A stretch of 64,000 nt of DNA from Roseovarius indicus (GTDB lineage: Bacteria; Pseudomonadota; Alphaproteobacteria; Rhodobacterales; Rhodobacteraceae): positions 1 through 64,000 of the forward strand of contig NZ_CP031599.1 of NCBI RefSeq assembly GCF_008728195.1, in the 5' to 3' direction. Positions 32,160 to 41,289 of the stretch are shown piece by piece. The notes under the pieces are model-generated. The model was not told the origin of the DNA and ran no database searches. It was given only the letters and a program-made list of their open reading frames with translations. Position 1 is the first letter of the stretch. Every line of letters begins with the position of its first letter. Made by a program: the position numbers and the translations under genes.

Positions 32160-34479
32160 TGCGGTTGATGCCGTTACCGGCGAGGTCTTCCGGGACGGCT
32201 GGAGCCGCATCCGGGGCTCGATGCAGGGGCTGCATGTCGCCAAGCAGACCCAGCTTACGCGCGCGGCAGCAGGGCATCGGCCGGCGGTCTTCAAGGCGAT
32301 CCGGGGCGGGGGTACGCATACCAAATCACAGCTCGCAAACCAGCTCGATTACCTTACCACCAAGTCCACCCATATCGTGGACAGTAGCGGGTTCCTGGAT
32401 GGCAAGTCCAAGCTCGAAGCGGGTGACATCAAGGACCTGACCGAGCGCTTTGCCAAGCGGTGGGATGCGGGCTTCAAACCCAAGCTCGGGCAGACCACCC
32501 ATATGCTCATGTCCTTCCCCATCGGCACGCGGGGCGAGGACGTGCGCGACATCGCGACGGATGTGGCCGAGCGGTTCTTCCAGACTGATGAGGGGCATTT
32601 CGATTACATCATCGCGGTGCATGAGGACCGCGATCACCCGCATGCGCATCTGGTGCTGAACCGCCGCTCGCAGGAAGGCGAGTTCTTCTTCCTCGGCCGC
32701 AATCACCGCTTCAACTATGACGACTTCCGCCTCGCCATGGTCGAGGAAGCGGAAAAGTATGGCGTGCGCCTGGAGGCCACACGGCGTGTCGATCGCGGGG
32801 TCGTGCATTACCCGGCCCGAACCAGCGAAGTTTATGCGGCGAAAGAAGAGGGTCGCGCGCCCCGCGAGCGGGAACGTGTGGGGACCGACTTGACCCGGAC
32901 GCTGGCGGAGATCGCCAACACCAGAACCGTCTACCATTCGCTTGCCGCAGAGGCCTCCCGGGAGGCCCGCGAGGATATTGCCGCAGCCCTCTTTCGCGCG
33001 GGCGAGGTGCTGGCGCGCGGCGGGCAGGTGGACCGAACAGGAGATGTGTATATGGCCGAGGATCAAAGCTTCGAGGATCTGAGAAGCCTCTATGCGGAGA
33101 AGCTCGCGCGGGTGCAGGGCATGATCGCCGAGAAGTTTGACGCGGAACGTCCCGTGCTGGAAAAACGTCTCATCGAGATCCAGACGCAGGTCCAGCACAT
33201 GCAGCCTCTCGGTTTGCGATCATCCACGCTGTCAGAGACCCCCTCGGAGGGCGGGATCTATTCCGAAGCCAACATCGACGCCAGCCAGCGCGAGCGACTG
33301 GCCGAGCCCGACCTGAGATCGCGCATTGACGTAGCACTACGGGGCACGGGCATCAGCACATCGGAAGTGGTGGCCCGGATCGAGATCGGCGCCTCGAGCG
33401 CCGCGCTGGAGCATCAATGGATCGCCAATGATCTCTCCAAAGTGGCCGAGACGCGCGATCTGAACCTCGAACGCCGCGCCGATCTGGAACAGGCGCGCGA
33501 CGTCCTGAATGACGTGCATGTGGAACTTGGCACGCTCTTGGAGCGTGAGAACGTACTGCGCCGGGATGGCGTCATGGAAGCGGAACCGGTCAGCGAGGGG
33601 TTCCATTATCATGAGGGCGCGGTGCGGGCGATGGAAGGGACAATCCGTCAGGAGATGCGCGCAGAGGGCCTGACAGCGCAGCAGGTGGAGGACCAGGACT
33701 GGGAGGTTGTCTCAAAGGCGGAGCGCCGGATCGAGACGGAGCAGCGCGCATATCTCGAGGCACACCCGGATCTGCTCGCACGTCCCGGCGATGTGATCGA
33801 CCGGTCTGAGCCCTACAGGGAAACCATCACCGATGCGGCCCGCGCCAGCGAGATCACCCGCGAGGTCGACCGGATCATGGAGGGACGCGACGTCCGCACG
33901 CCCGTTGCAGATGCTGTCACGGATGACTTACGAGCGCGCTATCCGGACATGCCGTCCCACCTCGCCCGCGGGCTCGGCGCGACCTATGCGGCCGTCGTCG
34001 AGATACGCGACACGGAGGTCATCAATCAGGTCCGCCGCGAAACCGAGATGCGCGAGGGGCTTGGGGTTGCCGCGCGCGACGACATCCTCGCGGCCCGCGA
34101 TGAAACTGCGCCGCAGTCTGACCGTGCCGACCGCCTCGCAGACGAGATTGCGCGTGTTCTGGACCATGAGCGGGCGGGGGAGTTGTCCGCGCCCTTTGAG
34201 ACCGAGGCGGAGCGGGACGCCTTCCGTGGCGAGATCGCGCGGGTGCTGGACGACCGTCAACTTGAGCGGCTCACATCCGGTGATGCCGATGCGCTGGAAA
34301 AAGTTCTCGAGGACCGCCTCGACCGGCTCTATGTCGCCAAGGTCTATCTGCAATCCGATGCCGCGACGGCCAACACGGAGGCCTTGCGCCAGGTGGTCGA
34401 TGATCTTGCCGACACCGAATACGAAAAACACCGCGCGACAGACGTGGATGGCGAGACCGAACGGGGTCAGGTCCATTGA
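32146..34479 (+). CDS. virD2: VirD2-type relaxase
   Basis: 777-residue relaxase. The nuclease domain has the metal-binding motif HEDRDHPHAHLVLNRRS (HxDxxxPHAH) around residue 165, and Tyr candidates for nicking near LDYLTTKSTH (about 63-72). The long C-terminal part is acidic and helical, likely for contacts with the coupling protein. I start at ATG 32146, which overlaps the previous gene. It would nick oriT, stay covalently bound to the 5' end and lead the strand through the VirD4/VirB channel. Confidence 0.9.
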   Translation: MRLNDAVDAVTGEVFRDGWSRIRGSMQGLHVAKQTQLTRAAAGHRPAVFKAIRGGGTHTKSQLANQLDYLTTKSTHIVDSSGFLDGKSKLEAGDIKDLTERFAKRWDAGFKPKLGQTTHMLMSFPIGTRGEDVRDIATDVAERFFQTDEGHFDYIIAVHEDRDHPHAHLVLNRRSQEGEFFFLGRNHRFNYDDFRLAMVEEAEKYGVRLEATRRVDRGVVHYPARTSEVYAAKEEGRAPRERERVGTDLTRTLAEIANTRTVYHSLAAEASREAREDIAAALFRAGEVLARGGQVDRTGDVYMAEDQSFEDLRSLYAEKLARVQGMIAEKFDAERPVLEKRLIEIQTQVQHMQPLGLRSSTLSETPSEGGIYSEANIDASQRERLAEPDLRSRIDVALRGTGISTSEVVARIEIGASSAALEHQWIANDLSKVAETRDLNLERRADLEQARDVLNDVHVELGTLLERENVLRRDGVMEAEPVSEGFHYHEGAVRAMEGTIRQEMRAEGLTAQQVEDQDWEVVSKAERRIETEQRAYLEAHPDLLARPGDVIDRSEPYRETITDAARASEITREVDRIMEGRDVRTPVADAVTDDLRARYPDMPSHLARGLGATYAAVVEIRDTEVINQVRRETEMREGLGVAARDDILAARDETAPQSDRADRLADEIARVLDHERAGELSAPFETEAERDAFRGEIARVLDDRQLERLTSGDADALEKVLEDRLDRLYVAKVYLQSDAATANTEALRQVVDDLADTEYEKHRATDVDGETERGQVH

Positions 34480-36497
34480 GCGCCTCCATGGGAAAAGCGC
34501 GGATCGCCACAGGGGTCTTTCTGGTGACGCTGGTGACCGGGGCCATGGGCTATACCATCGCCTCGGCGGTGCTGACCTATCAGGATCTCGGCTTCGGGGC
34601 AGAGATCGACTTTGCCTACATCGCGCAGAACTATCTGGCGATCCTCGATCGCCGCCCCGAGGACGCGCAACTTATTCACCTGATCATCGGCAGCTTCGCC
34701 GCCGCCGGCCTGATGCTGAGCCTCGCCCTCTCGGGGTCCGCTCTGACACGCTTTGGCCAGACCCATTGGCAGACCGCGCGCGAGATGAAGGCCAATGGCT
34801 TCTTCGGGGCGCCCGGGACCGGGTTCATCCTCGGCAAGTTGGGGCCGCCGGGCTCCCGCGCCAACTACATTTGCTCGAAGGTCTTCCCGCATGCGCTGAT
34901 CGTGGCGCCCACGGGCCGCGGCAAGACCACGGGCTTTGTTATTCCGAACCTGCTGACCTGGCAAGGCTCCGCCGTGACGCTCGATGTAAAGGGCGAGTGC
35001 TTCGAGGCCACGGCCCGGCACCGCGCAGCCCAAGGCGACAAGGTCTATCGCTTTGCCCCCACCGATTGGGAGGGCAAGCGCACGCATCGCTACAACCCGC
35101 TCTTGCGCATCTATCAACTGAAAGATCCCGCGCGCCAGCAGATGGAACTGCAGCTCCTGGCGACGCTGTTCCTGCAGAGCGATAATGACCGGGTGCAGGG
35201 CCTCCTCAAGGGCGGGATCGATCTCTTCGTGGCGGCTGGGCTGCTGGCCTTCCAGCGCAAGCGCCCGACCTTGGGCGAGATCTATCGCATCGCGGCCTCG
35301 GGCGGGAACAAGCAGAAGGAGTATTTCGCGCGGGGCCACGAAGTCGACAACCGGGCGGCCAAACTGATCTTCACGCGGCTGGCCTCGACCAACAACGATA
35401 CGCTGACTTCCTATGTCTCGCTCCTGATGACCTCGGGACTGGATCAATGGCAGAACCCGGCCATCGATGAAGCGACGGCGGTCTCGGATTTTGATTTCCG
35501 CACGATCCGAAAGAAGCCCTTTTCGGTCTATCTCGTCGTCCAGCCGCTGATGGTGAAGCCGCTGGCGCCGCTGATCCGGCTCTTCTTCTCCGATCTCCTC
35601 TCCGCCATGCAGGAAAAGGACCCGGGACCGGATGAGCCCTGGCCCGTAATGATCATGCTCGACGAGTTCAATCGCTTGGGCAAGATGCCGATCGTGGTCG
35701 AGAGCATCGAGACCCTGCGGACCTATCGCGGCCATTTGGCGGTGGTCACGCAAACCATCCCCGCCCTCGATGAGATCTATGGTGAGAACACCCGTCGCGC
35801 GCTGCAGGGCAATGCCGGTGTGAAGCTCTATCTGACACCTTCAGATGAAAAAACCGTCGAAGAGCTGAGCAAGGCTGTCGGTAAGACCACGAAAACCGTC
35901 GTCACGCGCTCCCAGTCCATCGGCAAGAATCCCTTTGAAGGACGCAGCCAATCCACACGGACCGAAGAAAGCTCTTTGTTGCCCGAAGATGAGGCGCGTC
36001 GCCTGCCGCTCGATGAAATTGTCATGGTGATTGATGCGCAAATGCCGGTCCGTGCAAAGCGGATCCAATATTTTGATGATCGGCTGTTCAAGGCGATCCA
36101 TGCGGCGCAGACGGGCGAGCTGCCGTTTCCGGAGCCGGGGGGAGGTGGGTCGCAGGGCAATCTGCCGCTGAGTGTGCGCGCGATGCCGATGACGCCGCCT
36201 TCGACGGGTGGAGGACACGGATCTGAAACTGACGTAGTTGTGGAGAGCGCACGCCAAGTTGCAGCCGGTCAACCGTCAGCGCAAACCGACGGCGTTCCAA
36301 AGAAGACCGCGCCTGTCGTTCAAGCCGTTATCGCCGAAGAACAACGGCAGATGGAGATGGATTTTGGCAGAAAGGTAGGGGATGCCGAGACCGTGGGCGT
36401 CGTTGATGAGTCGCAAATGCGTTCTGCTGTCGATGGCTTGGATCAAATGGAAGCGATGCTGCGAGAGGACGGTGGTCAAAAGCTGGTTGCTCGATAG
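34476..36497 (+). CDS. virD4: VirD4/TraG coupling protein
   Basis: About 670 residues. Two N-terminal membrane helices (IATGVFLVTLVTGAMGYTIASAV; LIIGSFAAAGLMLSLAL), then an ATPase domain with Walker A ALIVAPTGRGKTTGF and Walker B VMIMLDEFNRLG, and KLYLTPSDEKTVEEL further on. It connects relaxosome and secretion channel at the inner membrane. The start may be TTG 34476, overlapping the relaxase stop (TTGA), or ATG 34488; neither has a strong ribosome site. The C-terminal 120 residues are low-complexity. Confidence 0.92.
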   Translation: MSASMGKARIATGVFLVTLVTGAMGYTIASAVLTYQDLGFGAEIDFAYIAQNYLAILDRRPEDAQLIHLIIGSFAAAGLMLSLALSGSALTRFGQTHWQTAREMKANGFFGAPGTGFILGKLGPPGSRANYICSKVFPHALIVAPTGRGKTTGFVIPNLLTWQGSAVTLDVKGECFEATARHRAAQGDKVYRFAPTDWEGKRTHRYNPLLRIYQLKDPARQQMELQLLATLFLQSDNDRVQGLLKGGIDLFVAAGLLAFQRKRPTLGEIYRIAASGGNKQKEYFARGHEVDNRAAKLIFTRLASTNNDTLTSYVSLLMTSGLDQWQNPAIDEATAVSDFDFRTIRKKPFSVYLVVQPLMVKPLAPLIRLFFSDLLSAMQEKDPGPDEPWPVMIMLDEFNRLGKMPIVVESIETLRTYRGHLAVVTQTIPALDEIYGENTRRALQGNAGVKLYLTPSDEKTVEELSKAVGKTTKTVVTRSQSIGKNPFEGRSQSTRTEESSLLPEDEARRLPLDEIVMVIDAQMPVRAKRIQYFDDRLFKAIHAAQTGELPFPEPGGGGSQGNLPLSVRAMPMTPPSTGGGHGSETDVVVESARQVAAGQPSAQTDGVPKKTAPVVQAVIAEEQRQMEMDFGRKVGDAETVGVVDESQMRSAVDGLDQMEAMLREDGGQKLVAR

Positions 36498-36652
36498 GGT
36501 GGCCGACATGGCGACCTGCGCGTAGCTTCCGTAACGCTGAATGTCACAAACGATGCTTTTTGACGCCGAAAAAAGGGGCTGGTCTGCATGACCGTTCGAT
36601 CTTTCGCTCGGAACGTCATGGGCAGGGTCCAGCCATCTCCACCTTGTTCAGA

Positions 36653-37159
36653 TTATGCCCCGAGACGGCGCAGCCGCTTGTCGATCTCGGCGGGGGGTAG
36701 GAAGACCGCCTCATCCGCCCGCCAGATTTGCAGGGCGGAGACAAGAAGCCCGACATCGCAGGCTTCGGCGGCGTGCAGCTCGTCGATGATCCAGAGGACG
36801 CCATGAACGCGCACCGCGCGAGCGGTGGCGACCTTGCGTAGAAGGTTGTCGCCGGTCAGGAGGATGCCGTTTTCCTGGCAGGTTGTCGTCACGAGGGCGA
36901 AGCAATCATTGGCCGACAGGCGGCTATGTTCCCGCTTTAAAGCGAAAACCCGCGCGACTTCTTCGCCCGGCAGATCGTAGGTGGCGAGGCCACCGTCTTC
37001 GAGCATCCGCCATTCCTGCGCCGTGAAATGGAGCAGCTCCTCCTCACGGATCGGCAGGGGCACGATGAAGCGATAGGGCAGCCGCAGCAGGACGTGCAGC
37101 AACTCTCCCTTCTTCAAGTCGATCAGACAGGACGCATCATTGACGACAACACAGGTCAC
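36653..37159 (-). CDS. PIN-domain protein paired with an HTH-ImmA/IrrE regulator
   Basis: 168-residue PIN-like nuclease: acidic residues in VVVNDASCLIDL (Asp8, Asp13), RLSANDCFALV and LLTGDNLLRKVA fit the PIN active-site pattern. PIN proteins cut single-stranded RNA or DNA. Its ATG overlaps the stop of the preceding HTH-metallopeptidase gene (ATGA), so the two are made together. That pairing suggests a toxin or effector kept in check by its partner. The region between virD4 and this gene (36498-36652) shows no gene. Confidence 0.75.
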   Translation of the reverse strand: MTCVVVNDASCLIDLKKGELLHVLLRLPYRFIVPLPIREEELLHFTAQEWRMLEDGGLATYDLPGEEVARVFALKREHSRLSANDCFALVTTTCQENGILLTGDNLLRKVATARAVRVHGVLWIIDELHAAEACDVGLLVSALQIWRADEAVFLPPAEIDKRLRRLGA

Positions 37160-38235
37160 TGGTCACGAGGCCCCCTGATGTCGCGTTCGACAACGCTCAA
37201 GGGGAGCCCAAGCATTTGCGCCGCCCGCACGGGAGAAATCATCTCCTCGCCGAGCGCGCGCCAGACGAGGCGCTCGAAGCGCTGCGGCTTCTCGAAGGCC
37301 GCGAAGCCCTCGCCTGGACCGATAGGCTCCGGCTCCTCGCGCCGCCAGCTTCGCGCATAGGTCTTGAACGCATATTCCACAGCACTCTTCGACAGGATGT
37401 CCACTTGGCCGAGCCGCACGAGCATCGCGGCGGCGGAGACGCCATAGGTGCGCTTGAGCCGCATGATCTCTATCCAGGTCATGCCGTGACGGTTTCGGCC
37501 AGCTTCCTCTTCCAGATGCTCACGTGGAATGAGGAACGCCCCCGCGAAGCGGTGCATCGAGGGTTCCTTTTTCAGCGCGGCATTGCCGGTTTCGGTGATG
37601 ATCCGGTGTGCGAGTTCGTGGGCGAGGTTGAAGCGCTTGCGTTCGACATTGGTGTGCCGCGAGACGACGATCACCTCAGTCGGTGCGCCCTCCGCCCGTT
37701 CGACATGACAGGCCAGTCCGTTGATGCGTTCCGGGAGATCGGCCTCGATGACCTTGAGTCCCTTGTCTTCGAGCAGGGCGGTCATACTCGGGATCGGGTC
37801 GATCCCAAGCTGCCACTCGCGCCGCACGTCCCGCGCCTTGGCGTCGATGGCCTCTTCATCGGCCACCATGTCCACGCGCAGCGCGGCGAAGGGGTCTTCA
37901 GCGGGGTGCATATCGAGGATGTCCTCGATGGCGAGATAGTCTTCGAGCTTCTCGATGACGATGGATTCCGCCATCGCGCGATCCTGCGCCGAGGCGGTCG
38001 AGTTCTTTCGCCACTCGACGCTTTCCAGAGCTTCGACCTGACCGCCGAGCAGGAAGTCCAGTGACACGCCGAGCGCCTTGCCGAGGCCGACCAGCACCGA
38101 CGAGGACGGCATCATCTTGTCCGCCTCATATTTGCTGATGGCCTGTGCCGACACGTTTGGGGTTACGCGCTCCGCGAGCGCTTGCATGGATAGACCCGCC
38201 CGCTTGCGGGCAAGTCGCAGTCTTTGTCCGAACAT
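37156..38235 (-). CDS. XRE HTH fused to ImmA/IrrE-type metallopeptidase
   Basis: 359 residues from the ATG at 38235, preceded by GGGAGAGGATC. N-terminal Cro/CI-type HTH (MFGQRLRLARKRAGLSMQALAERV, then AISKYEADKMMPS). The middle and C-terminal part is an ImmA/IrrE zinc peptidase with NLAHELAHRII (HExxH). Such proteins repress a promoter and relieve it by proteolysis after DNA damage or phage signals. It is divergent from a CBASS operon, where separate HTH (CapH) and peptidase (CapP) proteins are known to control expression; here both functions are in one chain. Confidence 0.85.
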   Translation of the reverse strand: MFGQRLRLARKRAGLSMQALAERVTPNVSAQAISKYEADKMMPSSSVLVGLGKALGVSLDFLLGGQVEALESVEWRKNSTASAQDRAMAESIVIEKLEDYLAIEDILDMHPAEDPFAALRVDMVADEEAIDAKARDVRREWQLGIDPIPSMTALLEDKGLKVIEADLPERINGLACHVERAEGAPTEVIVVSRHTNVERKRFNLAHELAHRIITETGNAALKKEPSMHRFAGAFLIPREHLEEEAGRNRHGMTWIEIMRLKRTYGVSAAAMLVRLGQVDILSKSAVEYAFKTYARSWRREEPEPIGPGEGFAAFEKPQRFERLVWRALGEEMISPVRAAQMLGLPLSVVERDIRGPRDQ

Positions 38236-38301
38236 GATCCTCTCCCGGCGGTTATTGTTGTGGTTGATAAGCGCCATTTCTTACTGTATATTTAAACACA
38301 A

Positions 38302-38320
38302 GGTTGTCGCATCGTCAACC
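38302..38320. promoter_or_regulatory. Dyad over the promoter between the HTH-peptidase and CBASS operons
   Basis: GGTTGTCG-CAT-CGTCAACC, one mismatch between arms. Read leftward it contains TTGACG, a -35-like word with TTAAAT 17 bp further on, upstream of the HTH-peptidase gene. It lies 24 bp before the DUF2188 start on the other side. A repressor bound here could control both directions. Confidence 0.55.
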
Positions 38321-38343
38321 GAAATCGACACGTGAGGCTTGAA

Positions 38344-38568
38344 ATGTCTAAGAAAAATCAGCATGTTGTGCCGCATGAAAGCGGTTGGGCAGTGAAAGGG
38401 GCGGGTAACTCCCGCGCGTCTTCCGTCCACGGCACGCAGCGCGAGGCCATCACGGCCGCGCGGGAATCCGCCATTCGTCAGGGCAGCGAGATGCTGATCC
38501 ACGGCGAGAATGGTCGCATCCGCGAGCGTAACACCTATGGCAAGGACCCGTATCCGCCGAAAGGCTGA
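38344..38568 (+). CDS. DUF2188 protein
   Basis: 74-residue basic protein matching the DUF2188 pattern: HVVPHESGWAVKGAGNSRAS, then GTQREAITAARESAIRQGSEMLIHGENGRIRERNTYG. The fold is small and hairpin-like; function unknown. It is the first gene rightward from the dyad at 38302 and is 14 bp from the phospholipase gene, so it is part of the CBASS transcription unit, although it is not a known core CBASS component. Confidence 0.85.
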   Translation: MSKKNQHVVPHESGWAVKGAGNSRASSVHGTQREAITAARESAIRQGSEMLIHGENGRIRERNTYGKDPYPPKG

Positions 38569-38582
38569 AGGGCATAAGCGGA

Positions 38583-39620
38583 ATGGATGTCAGGATGAGC
38601 AACAGTGGGAACAACAGGCAGATACGTCGCATCCTCTCCATCGACGGGGGCGGGATTAAGGGCACGATGCCCGCTGCATTCCTCGCGGGGCTCGAGGAAG
38701 ATCTGGGCCAGCCCATTGGTCGCTATTTCGATCTCATCGCGGGCACATCGACGGGTGGCATTATCGCGCTTGGCCTTGGCCTCGGCCGCACGGCAAAGGA
38801 ACTGCTCGAGCTTTACGAGCGTCGCGGGCCTGTCATCTTCGGTCAGGACAATGCGGATGATGAACCGCTGGGGAGGATACGGCAGGCATGGCGCACCCTC
38901 ACCGCCACAGGTCGGCACGTAGTCGGTCCAAAGCACGATGCGGCAATTCTTGCCCGTGAACTCAAGGCCGTTCTCAACAACGATCTGATCGGGCAATCAC
39001 AGACCCGGTTGGTGATCCCGGCGTGGGATGCCGATCTCCGCAGCCCTTATATCTACAAGACTGCGCATCACACACGCCTGCAAACCGATTATCGCAAGAC
39101 TGCGCTGGATGCCGCCCTGGCTACGGCAGCGGCACCTACGTATTTCAAGCGACATCGCACTGCTGATGATATTGGCCTAACCGATGGCGGGACATGGGCC
39201 AACAATCCCACAGCCATTGCCGTCGTCGAAGCCATCACTCTTCTGGGGTGGCATCCGTCAGACCTGCGCATTCTAAGCCTGGGGTGTCTGGACGAAGTCT
39301 ACATGCTGCCCGAAAGCCCAGGGTTTGCCGGACTCGGCCTCAAAGTCCTCAACCTTTACGCGGATGGGCAATCACATGGCGCCCTCGGCATGGCAAAACT
39401 TCTGACGGGACACCCTTACGATGGGGATCGCATCTACCGCATTTCGCCGTCTGTCCCGAGCGGGTTTTTTACCTTGGATGACACCACGAAGATCGGCCGC
39501 CTCAAGGGCCTCGGTATGTCAGAAGCCCGAAAAGCAAAGCCCCACCTGACCCCGATCTTTTTCACCCAGCCTACCGACGCCTTCGTGCCGGTCTATCAAC
39601 TCAAGGAGAAAGCGGCATGA
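38583..39620 (+). CDS. capV: CBASS effector: patatin-like phospholipase (CapV-like)
   Basis: 345 residues. Patatin features: oxyanion loop SIDGGGIKGTMPA (about 17-29), nucleophile GTSTGG (about 55-60), and the Asp of the dyad in LTDGGTWANNPT. In CBASS such phospholipases are activated by the cyclic nucleotide from the neighbouring CD-NTase and degrade the inner membrane of infected cells. An alternative start is ATG 38595. The next gene starts within its last codons (ATGA at 39617). Confidence 0.92.
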   Translation: MDVRMSNSGNNRQIRRILSIDGGGIKGTMPAAFLAGLEEDLGQPIGRYFDLIAGTSTGGIIALGLGLGRTAKELLELYERRGPVIFGQDNADDEPLGRIRQAWRTLTATGRHVVGPKHDAAILARELKAVLNNDLIGQSQTRLVIPAWDADLRSPYIYKTAHHTRLQTDYRKTALDAALATAAAPTYFKRHRTADDIGLTDGGTWANNPTAIAVVEAITLLGWHPSDLRILSLGCLDEVYMLPESPGFAGLGLKVLNLYADGQSHGALGMAKLLTGHPYDGDRIYRISPSVPSGFFTLDDTTKIGRLKGLGMSEARKAKPHLTPIFFTQPTDAFVPVYQLKEKAA

Positions 39621-40816
39621 ATCAGATGTTGCGACAGCCGCTGACCGACAGTGATATTCGGCGGCGCACGCAGATATTCACCATCCTGGACGAGATAGGC
39701 GAGGATCTGGACCTCACCGAAACCCAGTTTGATCGTGCGCGCCAGAGCTATGGTGCCGTCGGAGACTGGCTGTCCGGTTCAACTGATCCCCTACTCGTCA
39801 GTGTTCTGGTCTATCTCCAAGGGTCCAGTGCGCTTGGAACGGCCGTGAAGCCAATCGGGCGGCGGGAATTCGATGTCGATCTGATCTGCTTTTGTGCAGG
39901 TATCGCGTCCGGCATCTCACCCGCGACCCTGAAGGCGGCGGTTGGAAACCGGCTCAAGGAACACGCCACCTATGCGCGCCTTCTCGAAGAAAAAAAGCGT
40001 TGTTGGCGTCTCAACTATGCGGGGGACTTCCACCTCGACCTATCCCCGACGATAGCAAACCCGGTCTGCGGCAACCGGGGCGAATTGGTGCCCGACCGGG
40101 CTCTGAAGGAATGGCATCCGACAAACCCGCGGGCCTACAAGACCCTGTTCGATGAGCGCGCCGCACTCCGGCCTACCTTTGTGGGCAAGTTTATCGCCAT
40201 GCAGCGGGACGAGGCGACGGTGGAGCCGTTCCCCGTCCGAGAAGCAGTGAAAGGCATCCTGCGCCGCATCGTGCAATTGCTCAAACGGCACCGCGACGTT
40301 TTTTATCAGAACAACACGCAAGACGTGGCCCCGATTTCCGTTATCATTACCACCCTTGCGATGCAGTCCTATGCCTATTGCGTGCGCAATCACGTCTTCC
40401 ATGACGAAATGGATCTGTTGGTCGAAACGATCCGGATGATGCCGCACTTCATCGACCGCCCCATTCTGGACGGACGGCGGGGCTATGCCATCCTGAACGA
40501 GACAACCAACGGGGAAAACTTCGCCGACAATTGGAACAAGGATGAACGCCGGGCACCAGCGTTCTATGCGTGGCACGCACAAGCTCTGTCCGACTTTGAA
40601 GTCCTTCGCGATGCTGTTGGTCAGGACCGTGTGTCATTGAACATGGAGCGTTCGTTCGGTTCCGGTGTCACCGGACGGGTTCTCGGCAACCGCGTCAATG
40701 CGGTGTCGGATGGTCGCAAATCGGGTCTGCTTTCTGTCGCACCTGTGGTCGGGCTGACGACATCGAAGGTCGCAGCATCAACGACCGTGCCCACAAATAC
40801 GTTCTTCGGTGATTGA
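39617..40816 (+). CDS. CBASS CD-NTase (cyclic nucleotide synthase)
   Basis: 399 residues. Nucleotidyltransferase site: LQGSSALGTAV (GS motif) followed by REFDVDLICF (DxD), with a third acidic residue in DFHLDLSPTI. This is the layout of DncV/CD-NTase enzymes that make cyclic di- or trinucleotides on phage infection. The product cannot be told from sequence. The C-terminus TVPTNTFFGD is the kind of tail that E2/Cap2 proteins attach to targets (inference). Overlaps at both ends show coupling with effector and E2 genes. Confidence 0.9.
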   Translation: MNQMLRQPLTDSDIRRRTQIFTILDEIGEDLDLTETQFDRARQSYGAVGDWLSGSTDPLLVSVLVYLQGSSALGTAVKPIGRREFDVDLICFCAGIASGISPATLKAAVGNRLKEHATYARLLEEKKRCWRLNYAGDFHLDLSPTIANPVCGNRGELVPDRALKEWHPTNPRAYKTLFDERAALRPTFVGKFIAMQRDEATVEPFPVREAVKGILRRIVQLLKRHRDVFYQNNTQDVAPISVIITTLAMQSYAYCVRNHVFHDEMDLLVETIRMMPHFIDRPILDGRRGYAILNETTNGENFADNWNKDERRAPAFYAWHAQALSDFEVLRDAVGQDRVSLNMERSFGSGVTGRVLGNRVNAVSDGRKSGLLSVAPVVGLTTSKVAASTTVPTNTFFGD

Positions 40817-41289
40817 TGATAGGACGAGGCGGGCAATACGACCTGACCCTGTCGCAGCAGCTGCTGTTCCTGAAGGCAAGCCCGGCTATCAGTGGTGTGG
40901 GGCAGGTCCGCGCAAACAAATTGACATGGCAAGAGCCAATACGACCGACCGCCTTGGCGCGCTCCTACCTTGCCACTATCACGTTTCAGCCGGGTCAAAC
41001 GCCCGGTGTTCAGATAGACGACCCGGATCTGGAGTTGTTGGCGGCAGGGCGTCCTTTGCCTCACGTCTACAGAGATCCGCTGCGCCTTTGTCTTTATCTT
41101 CCAGGTGCCAGGGAATGGGACGCACGGAAGCGGATCGACCAAACCATCATTCCGTGGACTTACCTTTGGCTCTATTATTTCGAAGATTGGCTTTGGTCAG
41201 ACGACTGGAAAGGTGAAGGGCAACACCCCGGCGAAGAGCCTGAGCCAGTTGGCAATCGGGCGATGCGCAGGGCCGTGGCACGGTGCTAA
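40816..41289 (+). CDS. CBASS E2-like protein (short type II)
   Basis: 157 residues from the ATG that overlaps the CD-NTase stop (TGATG). It reads like the stand-alone E2-like proteins of short type II CBASS: a beta strand RSYLATITFQPGQTPGVQI, then PLPHVYRDPLRLCLYLPGAREW with the candidate catalytic Cys in LCLY, then IIPWTYLWLYYFEDWLWSDDWKGEGQHP. Such proteins act on the CD-NTase C-terminus through a thioester-type reaction and raise its activity. No E1 or JAB peptidase gene follows, which fits the E2-only type. Confidence 0.8.
   Translation: MIGRGGQYDLTLSQQLLFLKASPAISGVGQVRANKLTWQEPIRPTALARSYLATITFQPGQTPGVQIDDPDLELLAAGRPLPHVYRDPLRLCLYLPGAREWDARKRIDQTIIPWTYLWLYYFEDWLWSDDWKGEGQHPGEEPEPVGNRAMRRAVARC

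Noticed and set aside
33833..35185. 450-codon rightward frame spanning the relaxase-virD4 junction
   Set aside because: Runs in another frame through two well-supported genes; Arg/Pro/Ser-rich and without motifs.
34467..35753. 428-codon leftward frame opposite virD4
   Set aside because: Antisense shadow of the VirD4 ATPase domain.
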